Assembly (NCBI GenBank): GCA_031267935.1
Contig: JAIRYD010000167.1
Span: 1-34,236 of the forward strand
Length of the DNA stretch: 34,236 nucleotides
Direction of reading: 5' to 3'
Source: Tannerella sp.
GTDB taxonomy: Bacteria; Bacteroidota; Bacteroidia; Bacteroidales; Tannerellaceae
A program made the translations under genes and the position numbers. This document shows positions 1-10,299 of the stretch, piece after piece (position 1 is the stretch's first letter; every line of letters starts with the position of its first letter). The notes under the pieces are model-generated. The model saw only the letters and a program-made list of their open reading frames with translations, did not search any database and had not been told where the DNA came from.

Positions 1-43
1 CAATCACAGCCATGTTCCACCCCGTCATTGCGAACGCGGTGAA

Positions 44-71
44 GTAGAGACGGGGCGCGCCCCGTCTCTAC
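44..71. repeat. 28-bp perfect palindrome GTAGAGACGGGGCG|CGCCCCGTCTCTAC, preceded by REP-like GTCATTGCGAACGCGGTGAAG
   Basis: Both halves read directly and are exact reverse complements; located outside coding sequence. Confidence 0.85.
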
Positions 72-182
72 GTGCCCTTATTTCAAAAAAGAAATAGCAC
101 CTCAAAAAAAGAATTAACCGTTCTCTTCGCGCCCTCCGTGTTTGAAAATAAGAATACTCCGCGTTGAGGAAGTAGCTGTACG

Positions 183-218
183 AAAAAAAACTCCGGCCGG
201 CATGATTCCGACCGAAGT
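183..218 (-). terminator. Rho-independent terminator downstream of the DUF1080 gene
   Basis: Minus strand ACTTCGGTCGG-AATCAT-(G)CCGGCCGGAGT followed by a T8 run; 11-bp stem including G-U pairs. Confidence 0.65.
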
Positions 219-263
219 CCTTTCTTCTTCAAACTTTAAACCCCGAATTCCGCGCGTCCCGGG

Positions 264-1043
264 CTACAGTTCCCTGATCCATATATTGCGGAAACTGATC
301 GGCTCGCTGGGGTCGCCGTGGCTTTGCAGGATGATCGGACCGGCGCCGTGGGGCTGCACCCGGGGGAATCCGATGTATTCGGTGGTACCGAGTATCGTCG
401 TGTTGTGCTGCACGACCACGCCGTTGTGCAGCACGGTCACGCGCGGCGGGATGCGATACGTCCCGTCGTCCTTGAACACTGGCGCGGAGTAGAGGATGTC
501 GTAGACGTTCCATTCGCCCGGTTTGCGCATCGCGTTCACAAGCGGGGGCGACTGCTTGTAGATGCTCGCCGCCTGCCCGTTGGCGTAGGTCTCGTTCACG
601 TAGCTGTCCATCACCTGCACTTCGTATTTGCCCTGCAGATGGATCCCGCTGTTGCCGCGCGCCTGACTCTGTCCGCTGATGTTTTCGGGGATGCACCATT
701 CGATGTGCAGCTGGAAGTCGTCGAAAGACTGTTTCGTCTGGATGTCGCCGGCTTGCTTGTTGACGGTGAAGGTGCCGTTGCCGTTGACCGTCCATCCTGC
801 GGCGGACTTGTCGCGCGAGGATTCCCACGCCGCGAGGTCCCTGCCGTCGAAGAGGACGATGGCGTCCGACGGCGCGCTGCCGGTCTGTATATTGCCGGGT
901 GTGATGACCCGGGGCTGGGGCAGCCAGAATTCGGACATGCCGGGACGCATCCGTTCCGGTTCGGGATAAGTGGTCTGTGCATACGCAGTCGCTGAAATCA
1001 GGGAGGCGGCGATCAGCGCGCCGCATTTCATAAATCTGTTCAT
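264..1043 (-). CDS. Secreted DUF1080 (3-keto-disaccharide hydrolase-like) protein
   Basis: 259 aa, signal peptide (ALIAASLISATAYAQ), DUF1080-like motifs (LFDGRDLAAW, FDDFQLHIEW, NSGIHLQGKYEVQVMDSY, FRNIWIREL). Confidence 0.85.
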   Translation of the reverse strand: MNRFMKCGALIAASLISATAYAQTTYPEPERMRPGMSEFWLPQPRVITPGNIQTGSAPSDAIVLFDGRDLAAWESSRDKSAAGWTVNGNGTFTVNKQAGDIQTKQSFDDFQLHIEWCIPENISGQSQARGNSGIHLQGKYEVQVMDSYVNETYANGQAASIYKQSPPLVNAMRKPGEWNVYDILYSAPVFKDDGTYRIPPRVTVLHNGVVVQHNTTILGTTEYIGFPRVQPHGAGPIILQSHGDPSEPISFRNIWIREL

Positions 1044-1074
1044 GGTCGTTCTTGTTTAATTGATTAATAACGTG

Positions 1075-1082
1075 CAAAAATA
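1075..1082 (-). promoter_or_regulatory. Candidate Bacteroidota -7 box (TATTTTTG) for the DUF1080 gene
   Basis: Matches TAnnTTTG on the minus strand ~32 nt upstream of the ATG; no clear -33 box seen. Confidence 0.45.
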
Positions 1083-1130
1083 CATGTTTTTTTAAAATAA
1101 AGCGTCGCCCGGTCACAAAAAATTTACCGG

Positions 1131-3686
1131 TTAAAACCACCGCACACAGGCAAAATCCATCCGGTGAGGCAATTTTTCATGGACGGGATACACGCGGAAT
1201 CCTACTTTCAGGTGGCCGAAGCCGGACGTTTTCTTTTTCAGTTCGAAATGCAGCTTCGCGCCTTCCTCCCGTATCAGTTTGAAAGGCGTGGCGGAAACGA
1301 ACTCCAGCTTGTGCCGGTCGGGATCCTCGCGCGTATAAACCAGTTCGACGCCGAGCATGCACTTCAGTTGCCGCCGGTCGATCGTCACCCGGATGATGTA
1401 GTCTTCGCCCACGACGGCGTGCATGAGGTCGTCGTACTCGAACGATTCGACCGCGAAGGAGTCCCAGTGCGCCGCCACTTCCCTCTTCCAGTGCGCCAGG
1501 TTTCGGGCTTCGGCAAAATCGTCGCCGGAGAGCATCTTCACGCGAGCGGCCAGCTTGCTGTAGAAACGGTTGATGTAGTCGTCCAGCATGCGCTTCATCG
1601 TGTAGTGCGGCGCAATCTGCGAGATGGAGTTTTTGATGTACTGTATCCATTCGGGCGAATATCCCTTGCTGTTTTTGGCGAAATAGAGCGGGATGATTTC
1701 GTGTTCGAGGATATGGTAGATCGTGGCGGCGTCGAGCTGGTCCTGATACTGCTGGTTGTCGTACGTGCGCTTGTCGGTCAGCGCCCATCCGGCGCCCTCG
1801 CGATAGCCTTCGTACCACCAGCCGTCGAGCACGGAGAAGTTGAGCACGCCGTTCATCTCGGCCTTTTCGCCCGACGTGCCCGAAGCTTCGAGCGGTCGCG
1901 TGGGCGTGTTCAGCCATACGTCCACGCCGGAAATCAGACGGCGCGCCACGCGCATGTCGTAGTTCTCGAGGAAAATAATCTTCCCGAGAAATTCAGGCCG
2001 GCGCGAAATCTCGACGATGTGCTTGATCAGTCCCTGTCCGCCTCCGTCGGCGGGATGGGCCTTGCCCGTGAAGACGAACTGGATGGGACAGCTTTCGTTG
2101 TTGACGATCTTGGCCAGCCTGTCCAGGTCGGTAAACAGCAGGTGAGCCCGTTTGTAGGTGGCAAAGCGGCGTCCGAATCCGACCAGCAGGGCGTTCGGGT
2201 CAATTCTTTCGAGCAGCGAAACGACTTTCGACGGGTCGCCCTGGTTCTTCAGCCAGTTGTCGCGATATTCAATCTTGATATACTCGACCAGCCTGTTCTT
2301 CAGCTTACGGCGTATATCCCATATTTCGCTGTCGGCCATCTGCTGGATGGCCTCCCAGATGCGCGGGTTCGACTGGTCCTGCAGGAAAGACGGGTCGAAG
2401 ACCTTGTCGCAGTACTGTTTCCATTCGCGCGCCATCCAGGTGGGCATGTGCACGCCGTTGGTGACGTATCCCACGTGCAGCTCTTCCGGGAAATAGCCTT
2501 TCCAGACGGGCGCGAACATCTGTTGCGACACTTTGCCGTGCAGCTGACTCACGCCGTTGACTTCCTGGCAGGTATTCAGCGCGAAGGTGCTCATGCTGAA
2601 TTTTTCGCTGCTTCCCGGATTTTCGCGTCCCATGTCGATAAACTCCTGCCAGCTGATGCCGAGCCGGGCGGGATATTCGCTCATGTACTTCCCGAACAGG
2701 GTTTCGTCGAAATAGTCGTGCCCGGCGGGAACGGGCGTATGGACGGTGTAGAGTGATGATGCACGGACGACTTCGAGCGCTTCGTTGAAGTCGAGACGTT
2801 CGTCCTGTATGTAGTCCACCAGACGCTGCACGTTGATCAGGGCGGCATGTCCTTCGTTGCAGTGATACACCTCTTTTTTTATCCCCAGTTTATTGAGCAG
2901 CAGGATACCGCCGATGCCCAGCATGTATTCCTGCTTCATCCTGTTTTCCCAGTCGCCGCCGTAGAGCTGGTGGGTGATGGAACGGTCCCAGTCGCTGTTG
3001 TCGGGGATGTCCGTATCCATCAGATACAGCGGTACGCGTCCGACGCTTACTTTCCAGACGTGGGCGTATACCTTCCGTTCGGGGTAAGGCACTTCGAGCA
3101 CGAACGGGTCGCCGTTTTCGTCGAGCAGCTGCGTGAGCGGCAACTGCTCGAAGTCCTGCGATTCGTAGTTGGCGACCTGCTGGCCGTCCATCGCAAGCGT
3201 CTGCGTGAAGTATCCGTAACGGTAAAGGAACCCGACGGCCACGAGGTCGACGTTGCTGTCGCTGGCTTCCTTCAGGTAGTCGCCCGCCAGAATGCCCAGT
3301 CCGCCGGAGTAGATTTTCAGCACGTTGGTCAATCCGTATTCCATGCTGAAATAGGCTACGGACGGTTTTGAATGGTCGGCCCTGACCTGCACGTAGCTTT
3401 TGAACTGCCGGTAGACCCGGTCGATTTTGGCCATCAGTTCCGGATTGCCCTGTATCTGTTCCACGCGTTCGTGAGATATTCTTTGCAGCAGGACGGCCGG
3501 GTTGCCCTGCGTTTCTTCCCAGATGACCGGATCCAGTTCCTTGAAAAGGTTCGCACCGCTGTGATTCCACACCCACCAGAGGTTGGTTGCCATCTCCTGG
3601 AGATTTTTCAACTGATCGGGAATCCTGGACTGTGAATAAATATCCCTCCAGATTGCGTCGTTCGATTTACTTGGTTGCGTTCTCAT
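1131..3686 (-). CDS. glgP: Alpha-glucan (glycogen/starch) phosphorylase, GT35
   Basis: 851 aa with N-terminal DUF3417-like region ([13 protein letters not shown]), [71 protein letters not shown]. Confidence 0.95.
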   Translation of the reverse strand: MRTQPSKSNDAIWRDIYSQSRIPDQLKNLQEMATNLWWVWNHSGANLFKELDPVIWEETQGNPAVLLQRISHERVEQIQGNPELMAKIDRVYRQFKSYVQVRADHSKPSVAYFSMEYGLTNVLKIYSGGLGILAGDYLKEASDSNVDLVAVGFLYRYGYFTQTLAMDGQQVANYESQDFEQLPLTQLLDENGDPFVLEVPYPERKVYAHVWKVSVGRVPLYLMDTDIPDNSDWDRSITHQLYGGDWENRMKQEYMLGIGGILLLNKLGIKKEVYHCNEGHAALINVQRLVDYIQDERLDFNEALEVVRASSLYTVHTPVPAGHDYFDETLFGKYMSEYPARLGISWQEFIDMGRENPGSSEKFSMSTFALNTCQEVNGVSQLHGKVSQQMFAPVWKGYFPEELHVGYVTNGVHMPTWMAREWKQYCDKVFDPSFLQDQSNPRIWEAIQQMADSEIWDIRRKLKNRLVEYIKIEYRDNWLKNQGDPSKVVSLLERIDPNALLVGFGRRFATYKRAHLLFTDLDRLAKIVNNESCPIQFVFTGKAHPADGGGQGLIKHIVEISRRPEFLGKIIFLENYDMRVARRLISGVDVWLNTPTRPLEASGTSGEKAEMNGVLNFSVLDGWWYEGYREGAGWALTDKRTYDNQQYQDQLDAATIYHILEHEIIPLYFAKNSKGYSPEWIQYIKNSISQIAPHYTMKRMLDDYINRFYSKLAARVKMLSGDDFAEARNLAHWKREVAAHWDSFAVESFEYDDLMHAVVGEDYIIRVTIDRRQLKCMLGVELVYTREDPDRHKLEFVSATPFKLIREEGAKLHFELKKKTSGFGHLKVGFRVYPVHEKLPHRMDFACVRWF

Positions 3687-3719
3687 AAGTTTGTTGTTAT
3701 TGTTTAATATCGTTCCTGA

Positions 3720-5405
3720 TTATGTGTTTCGACACAGGTTGTCCTGCATCCGTTTTTCCGCCTTTTCCAGTGCAATGCCGTAAGCGCGGAAGTAGAATTT
3801 GATGAAATGCGACCATGTGGCTTTCGATGCCGTACGGAAACAGTTTTGCGCAACGGCATTTCTTTCCGTTTCGTTTTTCTGCATGAGCGCACGCAGGCAG
3901 GCGGATATGTCGCAGACCACATTATCATAATTGTCGTCCGTGCGATGAATCACGGCCACTCCTTCGCCGATGTCGTGTCCCGAGACGATGCTTTTCGCCC
4001 ACAGTCCGAATCCTGCCAGGTCGGTAGTGACGGTCGGTATGCCGAAGGCGATGCTTTCCATCGGCGTGTATCCCCACGGCTCGTAGTAGGAAGGAAAGAC
4101 CGTGCAGTCCATCCCCGGCAGCAAGTCGTAGTACGTCATGTCGAAAATGCCGTCCTTTCCGTCCGCATAGCAGGGCACGAAGATGATTTTCAGTTTTTCG
4201 GACGCGGCATTGGTAAATCCCGCATGGCGGATAAAATTCATCACGCGGTCTTCGTCCATGCCGTGCAGCCAGTGCGTAAGGAAAGGGGTCTGCATCGGTT
4301 CCGTGATGTCGATGTCTTTGTCCAGCGCTTCTTTCAGGTCGGCTCTTGGCGCGTAGATCCAGGCGGGCACCATCACGAAGGCGACGGTTTCGCCCGTCCA
4401 CGTGTCGTCGTGTCGCAGGCGGTTCATCACGTCGATAAACACGTCGATACCCTTGTTTCGATATTCGTACCGTCCGCCGATCGAGACAAGAAAAGCGTCT
4501 TCGGACACGGCGCGTCCCAGCAGTTTTCCGGCGACGCGTCGCAGTGCATGGCGAGCCTGACGGCGTTTTGCTTCGTACGGTTCGCCGGCGGGAGGCACAA
4601 AATCCGGTTCGAAGCCGTTGGGTGTCACCATGTCCGGTTCCTTTTCGAGCAGGCGGCGACATTCCAGCGCCGTGATCTCGCTCACGGTCGTGAAGCAGTC
4701 GGCATGATGCGCCGTCTGTTTTTCGAGCGAGTGTTTTGCTTCCATGTTGAGTTCCGCCGCCATCTGGTCGCCGTTGTATCCGTCCAGATAGTCGTGCAGC
4801 GGTTTGCCGTTGCCGGCGATGGACCGGCCGATGGAAGTGGCGTGCGTCGTGAAAACGGTGGCTACGGCAGGCAGTTGCTGCTGCAGATACAGCGCGCCCA
4901 TGCCCGTCGTCCATTCGTGGAAGTGGGCGACGACGTGTTTGTCTTCCAGATGATGATACTGATAAAAATGACGAATGACCTTTGCCGCGGCGTATGCAAA
5001 AATACATGCTTCGTCGTAATCGCCGTATGCGCACGAAGAATCCACGCCGAAAGATTCCCAAATGGAATAGTAAAGCATGTCGCGCCCGGCAAAAAACGGC
5101 TTGAAGTCGATCAGTACGACGAGCGGTTCTCCGCAGACAGTCCATCGTCCGACGCGGACGTGAAGCGCTTCGTCCTTCCCGGCGGCTTTGCGCCAGGCGG
5201 AAAGCAGTTTGCGGTCTTCGCTGAAACCGGTGTCCGGCGTGCCGGTATCGGGGCCGATAAATATCAGATTGTTTTTAAATTGCTGTTGCAGCGTACGCGC
5301 CATCGTGGAGAGTACCGTGTAGATCCCTCCCACTTTGTGACAAACTTCCCAGCTGCTTTCGAAAATATAGTCAGGCTTGATCATCTCGGATTTCATTTTT
5401 TTCAT
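3720..5405 (-). CDS. Glycogen synthase, GT3 (GYS-like) family
   Basis: 561 aa; FESSWEVCHKVGGIYTVLSTMA, HFHEWTTGMGALYL, FTTHATSIGRSIAG, VFPSYYEPWGYTPMESIAFGIPTVTTDLAGFG. Confidence 0.92.
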   Translation of the reverse strand: MKKMKSEMIKPDYIFESSWEVCHKVGGIYTVLSTMARTLQQQFKNNLIFIGPDTGTPDTGFSEDRKLLSAWRKAAGKDEALHVRVGRWTVCGEPLVVLIDFKPFFAGRDMLYYSIWESFGVDSSCAYGDYDEACIFAYAAAKVIRHFYQYHHLEDKHVVAHFHEWTTGMGALYLQQQLPAVATVFTTHATSIGRSIAGNGKPLHDYLDGYNGDQMAAELNMEAKHSLEKQTAHHADCFTTVSEITALECRRLLEKEPDMVTPNGFEPDFVPPAGEPYEAKRRQARHALRRVAGKLLGRAVSEDAFLVSIGGRYEYRNKGIDVFIDVMNRLRHDDTWTGETVAFVMVPAWIYAPRADLKEALDKDIDITEPMQTPFLTHWLHGMDEDRVMNFIRHAGFTNAASEKLKIIFVPCYADGKDGIFDMTYYDLLPGMDCTVFPSYYEPWGYTPMESIAFGIPTVTTDLAGFGLWAKSIVSGHDIGEGVAVIHRTDDNYDNVVCDISACLRALMQKNETERNAVAQNCFRTASKATWSHFIKFYFRAYGIALEKAEKRMQDNLCRNT

Positions 5406-6184
5406 TTAATCACAAACGAATCGGCGTCTTCCAGGACCGGGAATTTTGTGCGCAGGGCATCCAGTGCGTCTTTTTCCAGGAGGCAGGTCCTCACCGTTTC
5501 CCTGTTTCCGGCGTCGACCAGTTTATTTCCTTTGGGCGACCAGACCGCCGATCCGCCGTCGTAGGCATATCCGTTTCCGTCCGCCCCCACCCGATTCACG
5601 CCGCACACGTACGCCATGTTTTCCATGGCGCGTGCAGGCAGCAGTGTTTTCCACACGTTTTTGCGCACCGCCGGCCAGTTGGCCACGTAAATCAGCAGGT
5701 CGTATGCGTGCGGCACATTGCGGCTCCACACGGGGAAACGCAGGTCGTAGCACACGAGCGGACAGATCTTCCAGCCGCGGTAGTCGACCGTCAGCCGCTC
5801 GCGGCCGGCATCGAAGTATCTGTTTTCGCTTCCCATCCTGAACAGATGACGTTTGTCGCCGTAATACGCGTCGCCGTCGGGCGTGACGAAAAAGGCGCGG
5901 TTGAAATACCGTCCGCCATCGCTTGCCATGAAGCTGCCTGTGAGAGCCATCCCGTAAGCCGATGCCCAGTGTTTGAGCGTGGTCACCGTTTCGCCGTCCA
6001 TCGAATCGGCCAATGTTTCTACCCGCATCGAAAAGCCGGTGGAGAACATTTCGGGCAGGACTGCCAGATGCGTCCGTCCGCTTATTCTGCGAAGCAATTC
6101 GCCGAAACGGCGCAGATTTTCCGCCTTGTCCTCCCATTCGATCCGGGACTGGATGATGCTGATCCGCAATATATTGTTATCCAT
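5402..6184 (-). CDS. Carbon-nitrogen hydrolase, omega-amidase/YafV-like
   Basis: 260 aa; nitrilase triad contexts VLPEMFSTGF (Glu), YGDKRHLF (Lys), PLVCYDLRFPVW (Cys). Overlaps the start of the GT3 gene by 4 nt. Confidence 0.9.
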   Translation of the reverse strand: MDNNILRISIIQSRIEWEDKAENLRRFGELLRRISGRTHLAVLPEMFSTGFSMRVETLADSMDGETVTTLKHWASAYGMALTGSFMASDGGRYFNRAFFVTPDGDAYYGDKRHLFRMGSENRYFDAGRERLTVDYRGWKICPLVCYDLRFPVWSRNVPHAYDLLIYVANWPAVRKNVWKTLLPARAMENMAYVCGVNRVGADGNGYAYDGGSAVWSPKGNKLVDAGNRETVRTCLLEKDALDALRTKFPVLEDADSFVIK

Positions 6185-6284
6185 ATTTCAGTCGTATAAA
6201 ATCATTCCGGAAGATAACCCGCTGTCCTGCTGCTGCCGAACGAAAACGCGGGACAGTCATTCCGCACCGTACAAATCGGCGCAG

Positions 6285-6292
6285 CAAAGTTA
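6285..6292 (-). promoter_or_regulatory. Candidate -7 box (TAACTTTG) for the amidase/glycogen operon
   Basis: Matches TAnnTTTG on the minus strand ~100 nt upstream of the 6184 start. Confidence 0.45.
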
Positions 6293-6422
6293 ATGTTTTT
6301 TTCTATTTTGGAATGAACTGTGTGAGGATTTCCGTTGTCGTGCAGCGACTTCTTCAGATAGGTTTATTATAATCAGCAGAATAAAAAAAGTGCGGCGGGG
6401 TGGCGTAAAACACGGCTGATTT

Positions 6423-7010
6423 TTATCGATACTGGTTGTATAATTGCGCCGCGGCATGCTTCCCGTTTCGTTTTTTGGCGCGTGCACTTGGCCGGAAAAT
6501 GTATTCCAGGATCTCTTCGGCGCTGAACGAAATGCCGCCCGAGCGAATGGTAGACGGGTCGTTCACGACTGCTTTTCGCGGCGTGGCGGACTCCAGCCAC
6601 TCGAGCTCGACGACGACGAGCGATTTTTGGAGACGCGGGACGTATGATTCGAGACGCGGCGCGGTCGACGGCCGTGTCCCGCCAATACCCAAACCTTCCA
6701 TCAGCATGACGGACGGGGGCAGTTCCGTCAGGCTCTTCTTCTGATGTCCGGAGGGTTGGATGTTGTCGAACGATTTCGTGAAAGGCAGTTCGGGCGGACT
6801 GAGCTGCATCTGCTGCTCGGACTGCGGATCGGTCGAAATGAGCGAGCCTTCGCGGATGGCACGTTGCGTCGCATCGTTCAACTGCAGCTTTTCCTCGCCC
6901 GACAATACGCGGCGAAGCCATACGGAATCCCGTACAGACCATTCCTGTGCATGGAGATGAACAACCGCAGACATGCCGGTGATAAACAGCAGAAAGCCAT
7001 ATTTTCGCAT
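6423..7010 (-). CDS. Secreted hypothetical protein, DUF4858-like
   Basis: 195 aa with signal peptide; WSVRDSVWLRRVLSGEEKLQLNDATQRAIREG resembles a short Bacteroidales-restricted family. Family assignment from memory. Confidence 0.65.
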   Translation of the reverse strand: MRKYGFLLFITGMSAVVHLHAQEWSVRDSVWLRRVLSGEEKLQLNDATQRAIREGSLISTDPQSEQQMQLSPPELPFTKSFDNIQPSGHQKKSLTELPPSVMLMEGLGIGGTRPSTAPRLESYVPRLQKSLVVVELEWLESATPRKAVVNDPSTIRSGGISFSAEEILEYIFRPSARAKKRNGKHAAAQLYNQYR

Positions 7011-7149
7011 CAGCCTTTTTTTTCGGCAAAGAAAGATAATATTTGCGTAAAAAAATATCCCCGTTTCAATAAAAATTTATAAGAGTTGCGAAATAAACCA
7101 CATGTGCGTGTTTTTCTGCATCCGACTGTCCGTGCGTTCCGTGTACGGT

Positions 7150-8823
7150 TCAGCTGTATCCGTCCAGGTGGATGTCTTTGACGGCGCGTCCGCTGGGTTC
7201 GTTCATGTGGAGAAAGGTGCTGTCCCAGGCGAGCGCTTCGGCGGTCGAGCAGGCTACGCTGGGAACGGAGGGTACGGAGCGTGCGGCGCTTTCGCTCGGG
7301 AAGTGTTCTTCGAAGATGGAGCGGTAGTGATATTCTTCTTTGTTTCGCGGTGTGTGGACGGGGAAGCGGAGGGCGGCGTTTTCCATCTGCCGGTCGGAGA
7401 CATGCGCTTCGGCTACGTGGCGGAGTGTGTCGATCCAGTTGTAACCGACGCCGTCGGAGAACTGTTCTTTCTGCCGCCAGACGATGCTTTGCGGGAGCAG
7501 GTCTTCGAATGTTTCGCGAAGGATTTTCTTTTCGACTGTTCTGCCGGGGGCCATTTTGGAGGCGGGATTGAGTGTCATGGCGACGTCGAGAAATTCTTTG
7601 TCGAGAAACGGTACGCGTCCTTCGACGCCCCATGCTGCCAGGCTTTTGTTGGCTCTCAGGCAGTCGTAGAGATAGAGTTTGTCGATTTTGCGGAGTGTTT
7701 CGTCGTGGAAGGCGCGTGCATCCGGCGCCTTGTGGAAGTAGAGGTATCCGCCGAATATTTCGTCGGCGCCTTCGCCGCTGAGTACCATTTTTATTCCCAT
7801 GCTTTTGATGACGCGTGCGAGCAGGTACATGGGTGTCGAGGCGCGAACGGTCGTTACGTCGTACGTTTCGATGTGATAGATCACGTCGCGGATGGCGTCG
7901 AGGCCCTCCTGTATCGTGTAGTGTATTTCGTGATGGACGGTGCCGATGTGTGCCGCTACTTTCTGTGCGGCGATCAGGTCGGGGGATCCTTCGAGTCCGA
8001 TGGCAAAGGAGTGGAGCTGCGGCCACCATGCGTCGGTTTTCTGTCCGGATTCGATGCGTTTGGGGGCGAACCGTCTGGCGATGGCGGAGATGATGGACGA
8101 GTCGAGTCCGCCGGACAGCAGTACGCCGTAGGGGACGTCGCTCATCAGCTGCCGGTAAACGGCGTCTTCGAGCGCTTTGCGCAGTGCGTGGCGGTCGGTG
8201 GCGCGGTGGCGTACGTTTTCGTAGTCCATCCAGTCGCGTCTGTACCACCGGACGGGTGCGGGGTCTTTGCTGCTGAGGTAGTGTCCGGGCATGAACTGAT
8301 CGTACTGTGTGGCAAATCCTTCCAGCCCTTTCAGTTCTGACGAGACGAGGAGGTGTCCGTCGCTGTCCGTCCCGACGTAGAGGGGGATGACGCCGACCGG
8401 GTCGCGTGCGATCAGGAAAGTTCCGTCCGTTTCGTCGTAGAGTGCAAAGGAGAAAATGCCGTTCAGGTCTTCCAAAAAATTGATCCCTTTTTCCCGGTAG
8501 AGGGCGAGAATGACTTCACAGTCGGAGCCGGTGCGAAATTCGTACTTGCCTTTCAGGCGTTCGCGTATTTCCAGATGGTTGTAAATTTCGCCGTTGACGC
8601 AGAGAATTACTTTGCCGTCGGGGCTGAAGAGTGGCTGCTTGCCCGAGGCGGGGTCGACGATCGAGAGTCGTTCGTGCACGAGAATGGCTTTGCGGCCTGT
8701 GTATATCCCGCTCCAGTCCGGGCCGCGGTGGCGTATGCGTTTGCTCATTCGCAGGGCCTGCGTCCGGAGGTCGTCCGGCGATTCTTCTTCACGGATATTG
8801 AATATGGCTGTTATTCCGCACAT
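7150..8823 (-). CDS. asnB: Asparagine synthase B (glutamine-hydrolysing)
   Basis: 557 aa; N-terminal MCGITAIFN nucleophile Cys, SRGLDSS-type motif LLSGGLDSSIISAIARR, VLSGEGADEIFGGYLYFHKAP, GVEGRVPFLDKEFLDVAM. Confidence 0.95.
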   Translation of the reverse strand: MCGITAIFNIREEESPDDLRTQALRMSKRIRHRGPDWSGIYTGRKAILVHERLSIVDPASGKQPLFSPDGKVILCVNGEIYNHLEIRERLKGKYEFRTGSDCEVILALYREKGINFLEDLNGIFSFALYDETDGTFLIARDPVGVIPLYVGTDSDGHLLVSSELKGLEGFATQYDQFMPGHYLSSKDPAPVRWYRRDWMDYENVRHRATDRHALRKALEDAVYRQLMSDVPYGVLLSGGLDSSIISAIARRFAPKRIESGQKTDAWWPQLHSFAIGLEGSPDLIAAQKVAAHIGTVHHEIHYTIQEGLDAIRDVIYHIETYDVTTVRASTPMYLLARVIKSMGIKMVLSGEGADEIFGGYLYFHKAPDARAFHDETLRKIDKLYLYDCLRANKSLAAWGVEGRVPFLDKEFLDVAMTLNPASKMAPGRTVEKKILRETFEDLLPQSIVWRQKEQFSDGVGYNWIDTLRHVAEAHVSDRQMENAALRFPVHTPRNKEEYHYRSIFEEHFPSESAARSVPSVPSVACSTAEALAWDSTFLHMNEPSGRAVKDIHLDGYS

Positions 8824-8856
8824 AAGATTTTGTTTTTTATTGTTTGATGAGAGATG

Positions 8857-10281
8857 TTATTTGTCTGACAGGTGTTTTTCGATTGCGTCGGCCGTGGTGC
8901 GTCCCGATGCCATGGCTCGGACGACGAGGCTTGCGCCCGATGCGGCGTCGCCACAGGCAAACACGTTCGGGTGCGACGTCAGGCCGTCGGCATCGGTTGC
9001 GATGGTACGGCGGGCGGTGGTCTGCAGCGCCAGTTCTTTCAGCAGGCCGTCCTGTACGGGATTGACGAATCCCATCGAGAGGAATGCAAGGTCGGCCTGC
9101 AGTATTTCCTTTTTCCCCGTCGGTTTCATGGCCGGCCGGGCGCCGTCTTTTGCCGGCGTCCATTCTACTTCTTCCACTTCGACGCCTTTGAGTATGCCCC
9201 GCTCGCCGACAAACCTGTTTGTCGTCAGGCTCCAGCGGCGGGTGCATCCTTCTTCGTGGCTGCTGCTTGTCTTGAGGATCTGCGGATACATGGGCCAGGG
9301 GGTTTCGGGGTTATAGTCGGCGGGAGGTTCGGGCAGTATTTCGATCTGCGTGATGCTTGCCGCGGCGTGGCGGTTGGATGTGCCGACGCAGTCGCTGCCC
9401 GTATCTCCGCCGCCGATGACCAGCACGTGTCTGTCTTTTGCTGCGATGATGTCTTTCCGGGGCACGTTCTGCTGCTGGAGGAGGCGGTTCTGCTGCGACA
9501 GGAAGTCCATCGCGAAGTGTATGCCTTTCAGACTGCGGCCCTCGACGGGCAGGTCGCGCGGCACTTCGCATCCGATGGCGATGCATACGGCGTCGAAAGT
9601 GTCGACGAGGGTCATGGCGGCAATGTCGCGCCCTATTTTCGTTTTTGTTCTGAACAGGATGCCTTCGGTTTCCATCAGGCGGATGCGGCGGTCGACAACG
9701 GTCTTGCCCAGCTTGAAATTGGGGATGCCGTATCGCAGCAGGCCGCCCGGCTGCTCGTCTTTTTCGAAAACGGTTACTTCGAATCCTTTTCGATTCAACT
9801 GGTTGGCTACGGTCAGTCCTGCCGGTCCGCTGCCGATAACCGCTACTTTTTTGCCGTTGCGGACAGGGTTCACCGACCGGACGAATCCTTCTCTGAAAGC
9901 CATCTCGGCTATCGCCACCTCGTTTTCGCGAATCGTCACCGGTTCGTGGATGGCGAGCGACAGCACGCAGCTTTTTTCACAGAGCGCCGGACAGATGCGG
10001 CCCGTAAATTCGGGGAAGTCGCATGTCTGTTCCAGCACGTAATAGGCGTCCCGCCATCGTCCGCGATACAGCATGTCCTGCCATTCGGGCTGTTTGTTGC
10101 CGATCGGACATGCCCAGTGGCAAAACGGTACGCCACAATCCATGCAGCGGGAAGCCTGCATGCGGCGGTCGCTGTTGTTCAGCGTCTGCTCCACTTCGCC
10201 GTAGTCGTGTATCCTGTCGTGTACAGGGCGATAGCCGGCTTCTTCTCTCGGGATGGTCAAAAATGCTTTCGGGTTACCCAT
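8857..10281 (-). CDS. gltD: Glutamate synthase small (beta) subunit, NADPH-dependent
   Basis: 474 aa; MDCGVPFCHWACPIGNKQPEWQD, CPALCEKSCVL, VIGSGPAGLTVANQL, VIGGGDTGSDCVGTSNRH. Confidence 0.95.
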   Translation of the reverse strand: MGNPKAFLTIPREEAGYRPVHDRIHDYGEVEQTLNNSDRRMQASRCMDCGVPFCHWACPIGNKQPEWQDMLYRGRWRDAYYVLEQTCDFPEFTGRICPALCEKSCVLSLAIHEPVTIRENEVAIAEMAFREGFVRSVNPVRNGKKVAVIGSGPAGLTVANQLNRKGFEVTVFEKDEQPGGLLRYGIPNFKLGKTVVDRRIRLMETEGILFRTKTKIGRDIAAMTLVDTFDAVCIAIGCEVPRDLPVEGRSLKGIHFAMDFLSQQNRLLQQQNVPRKDIIAAKDRHVLVIGGGDTGSDCVGTSNRHAAASITQIEILPEPPADYNPETPWPMYPQILKTSSSHEEGCTRRWSLTTNRFVGERGILKGVEVEEVEWTPAKDGARPAMKPTGKKEILQADLAFLSMGFVNPVQDGLLKELALQTTARRTIATDADGLTSHPNVFACGDAASGASLVVRAMASGRTTADAIEKHLSDK

Positions 10282-10299
10282 TTGTCTATCTTTTTTAAA

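Noticed and set aside
3807-5564. 585-aa plus-strand ORF opposite the GT3 glycogen synthase
   Set aside because: Antisense shadow ORF with no recognisable motifs; the minus-strand gene is well supported.
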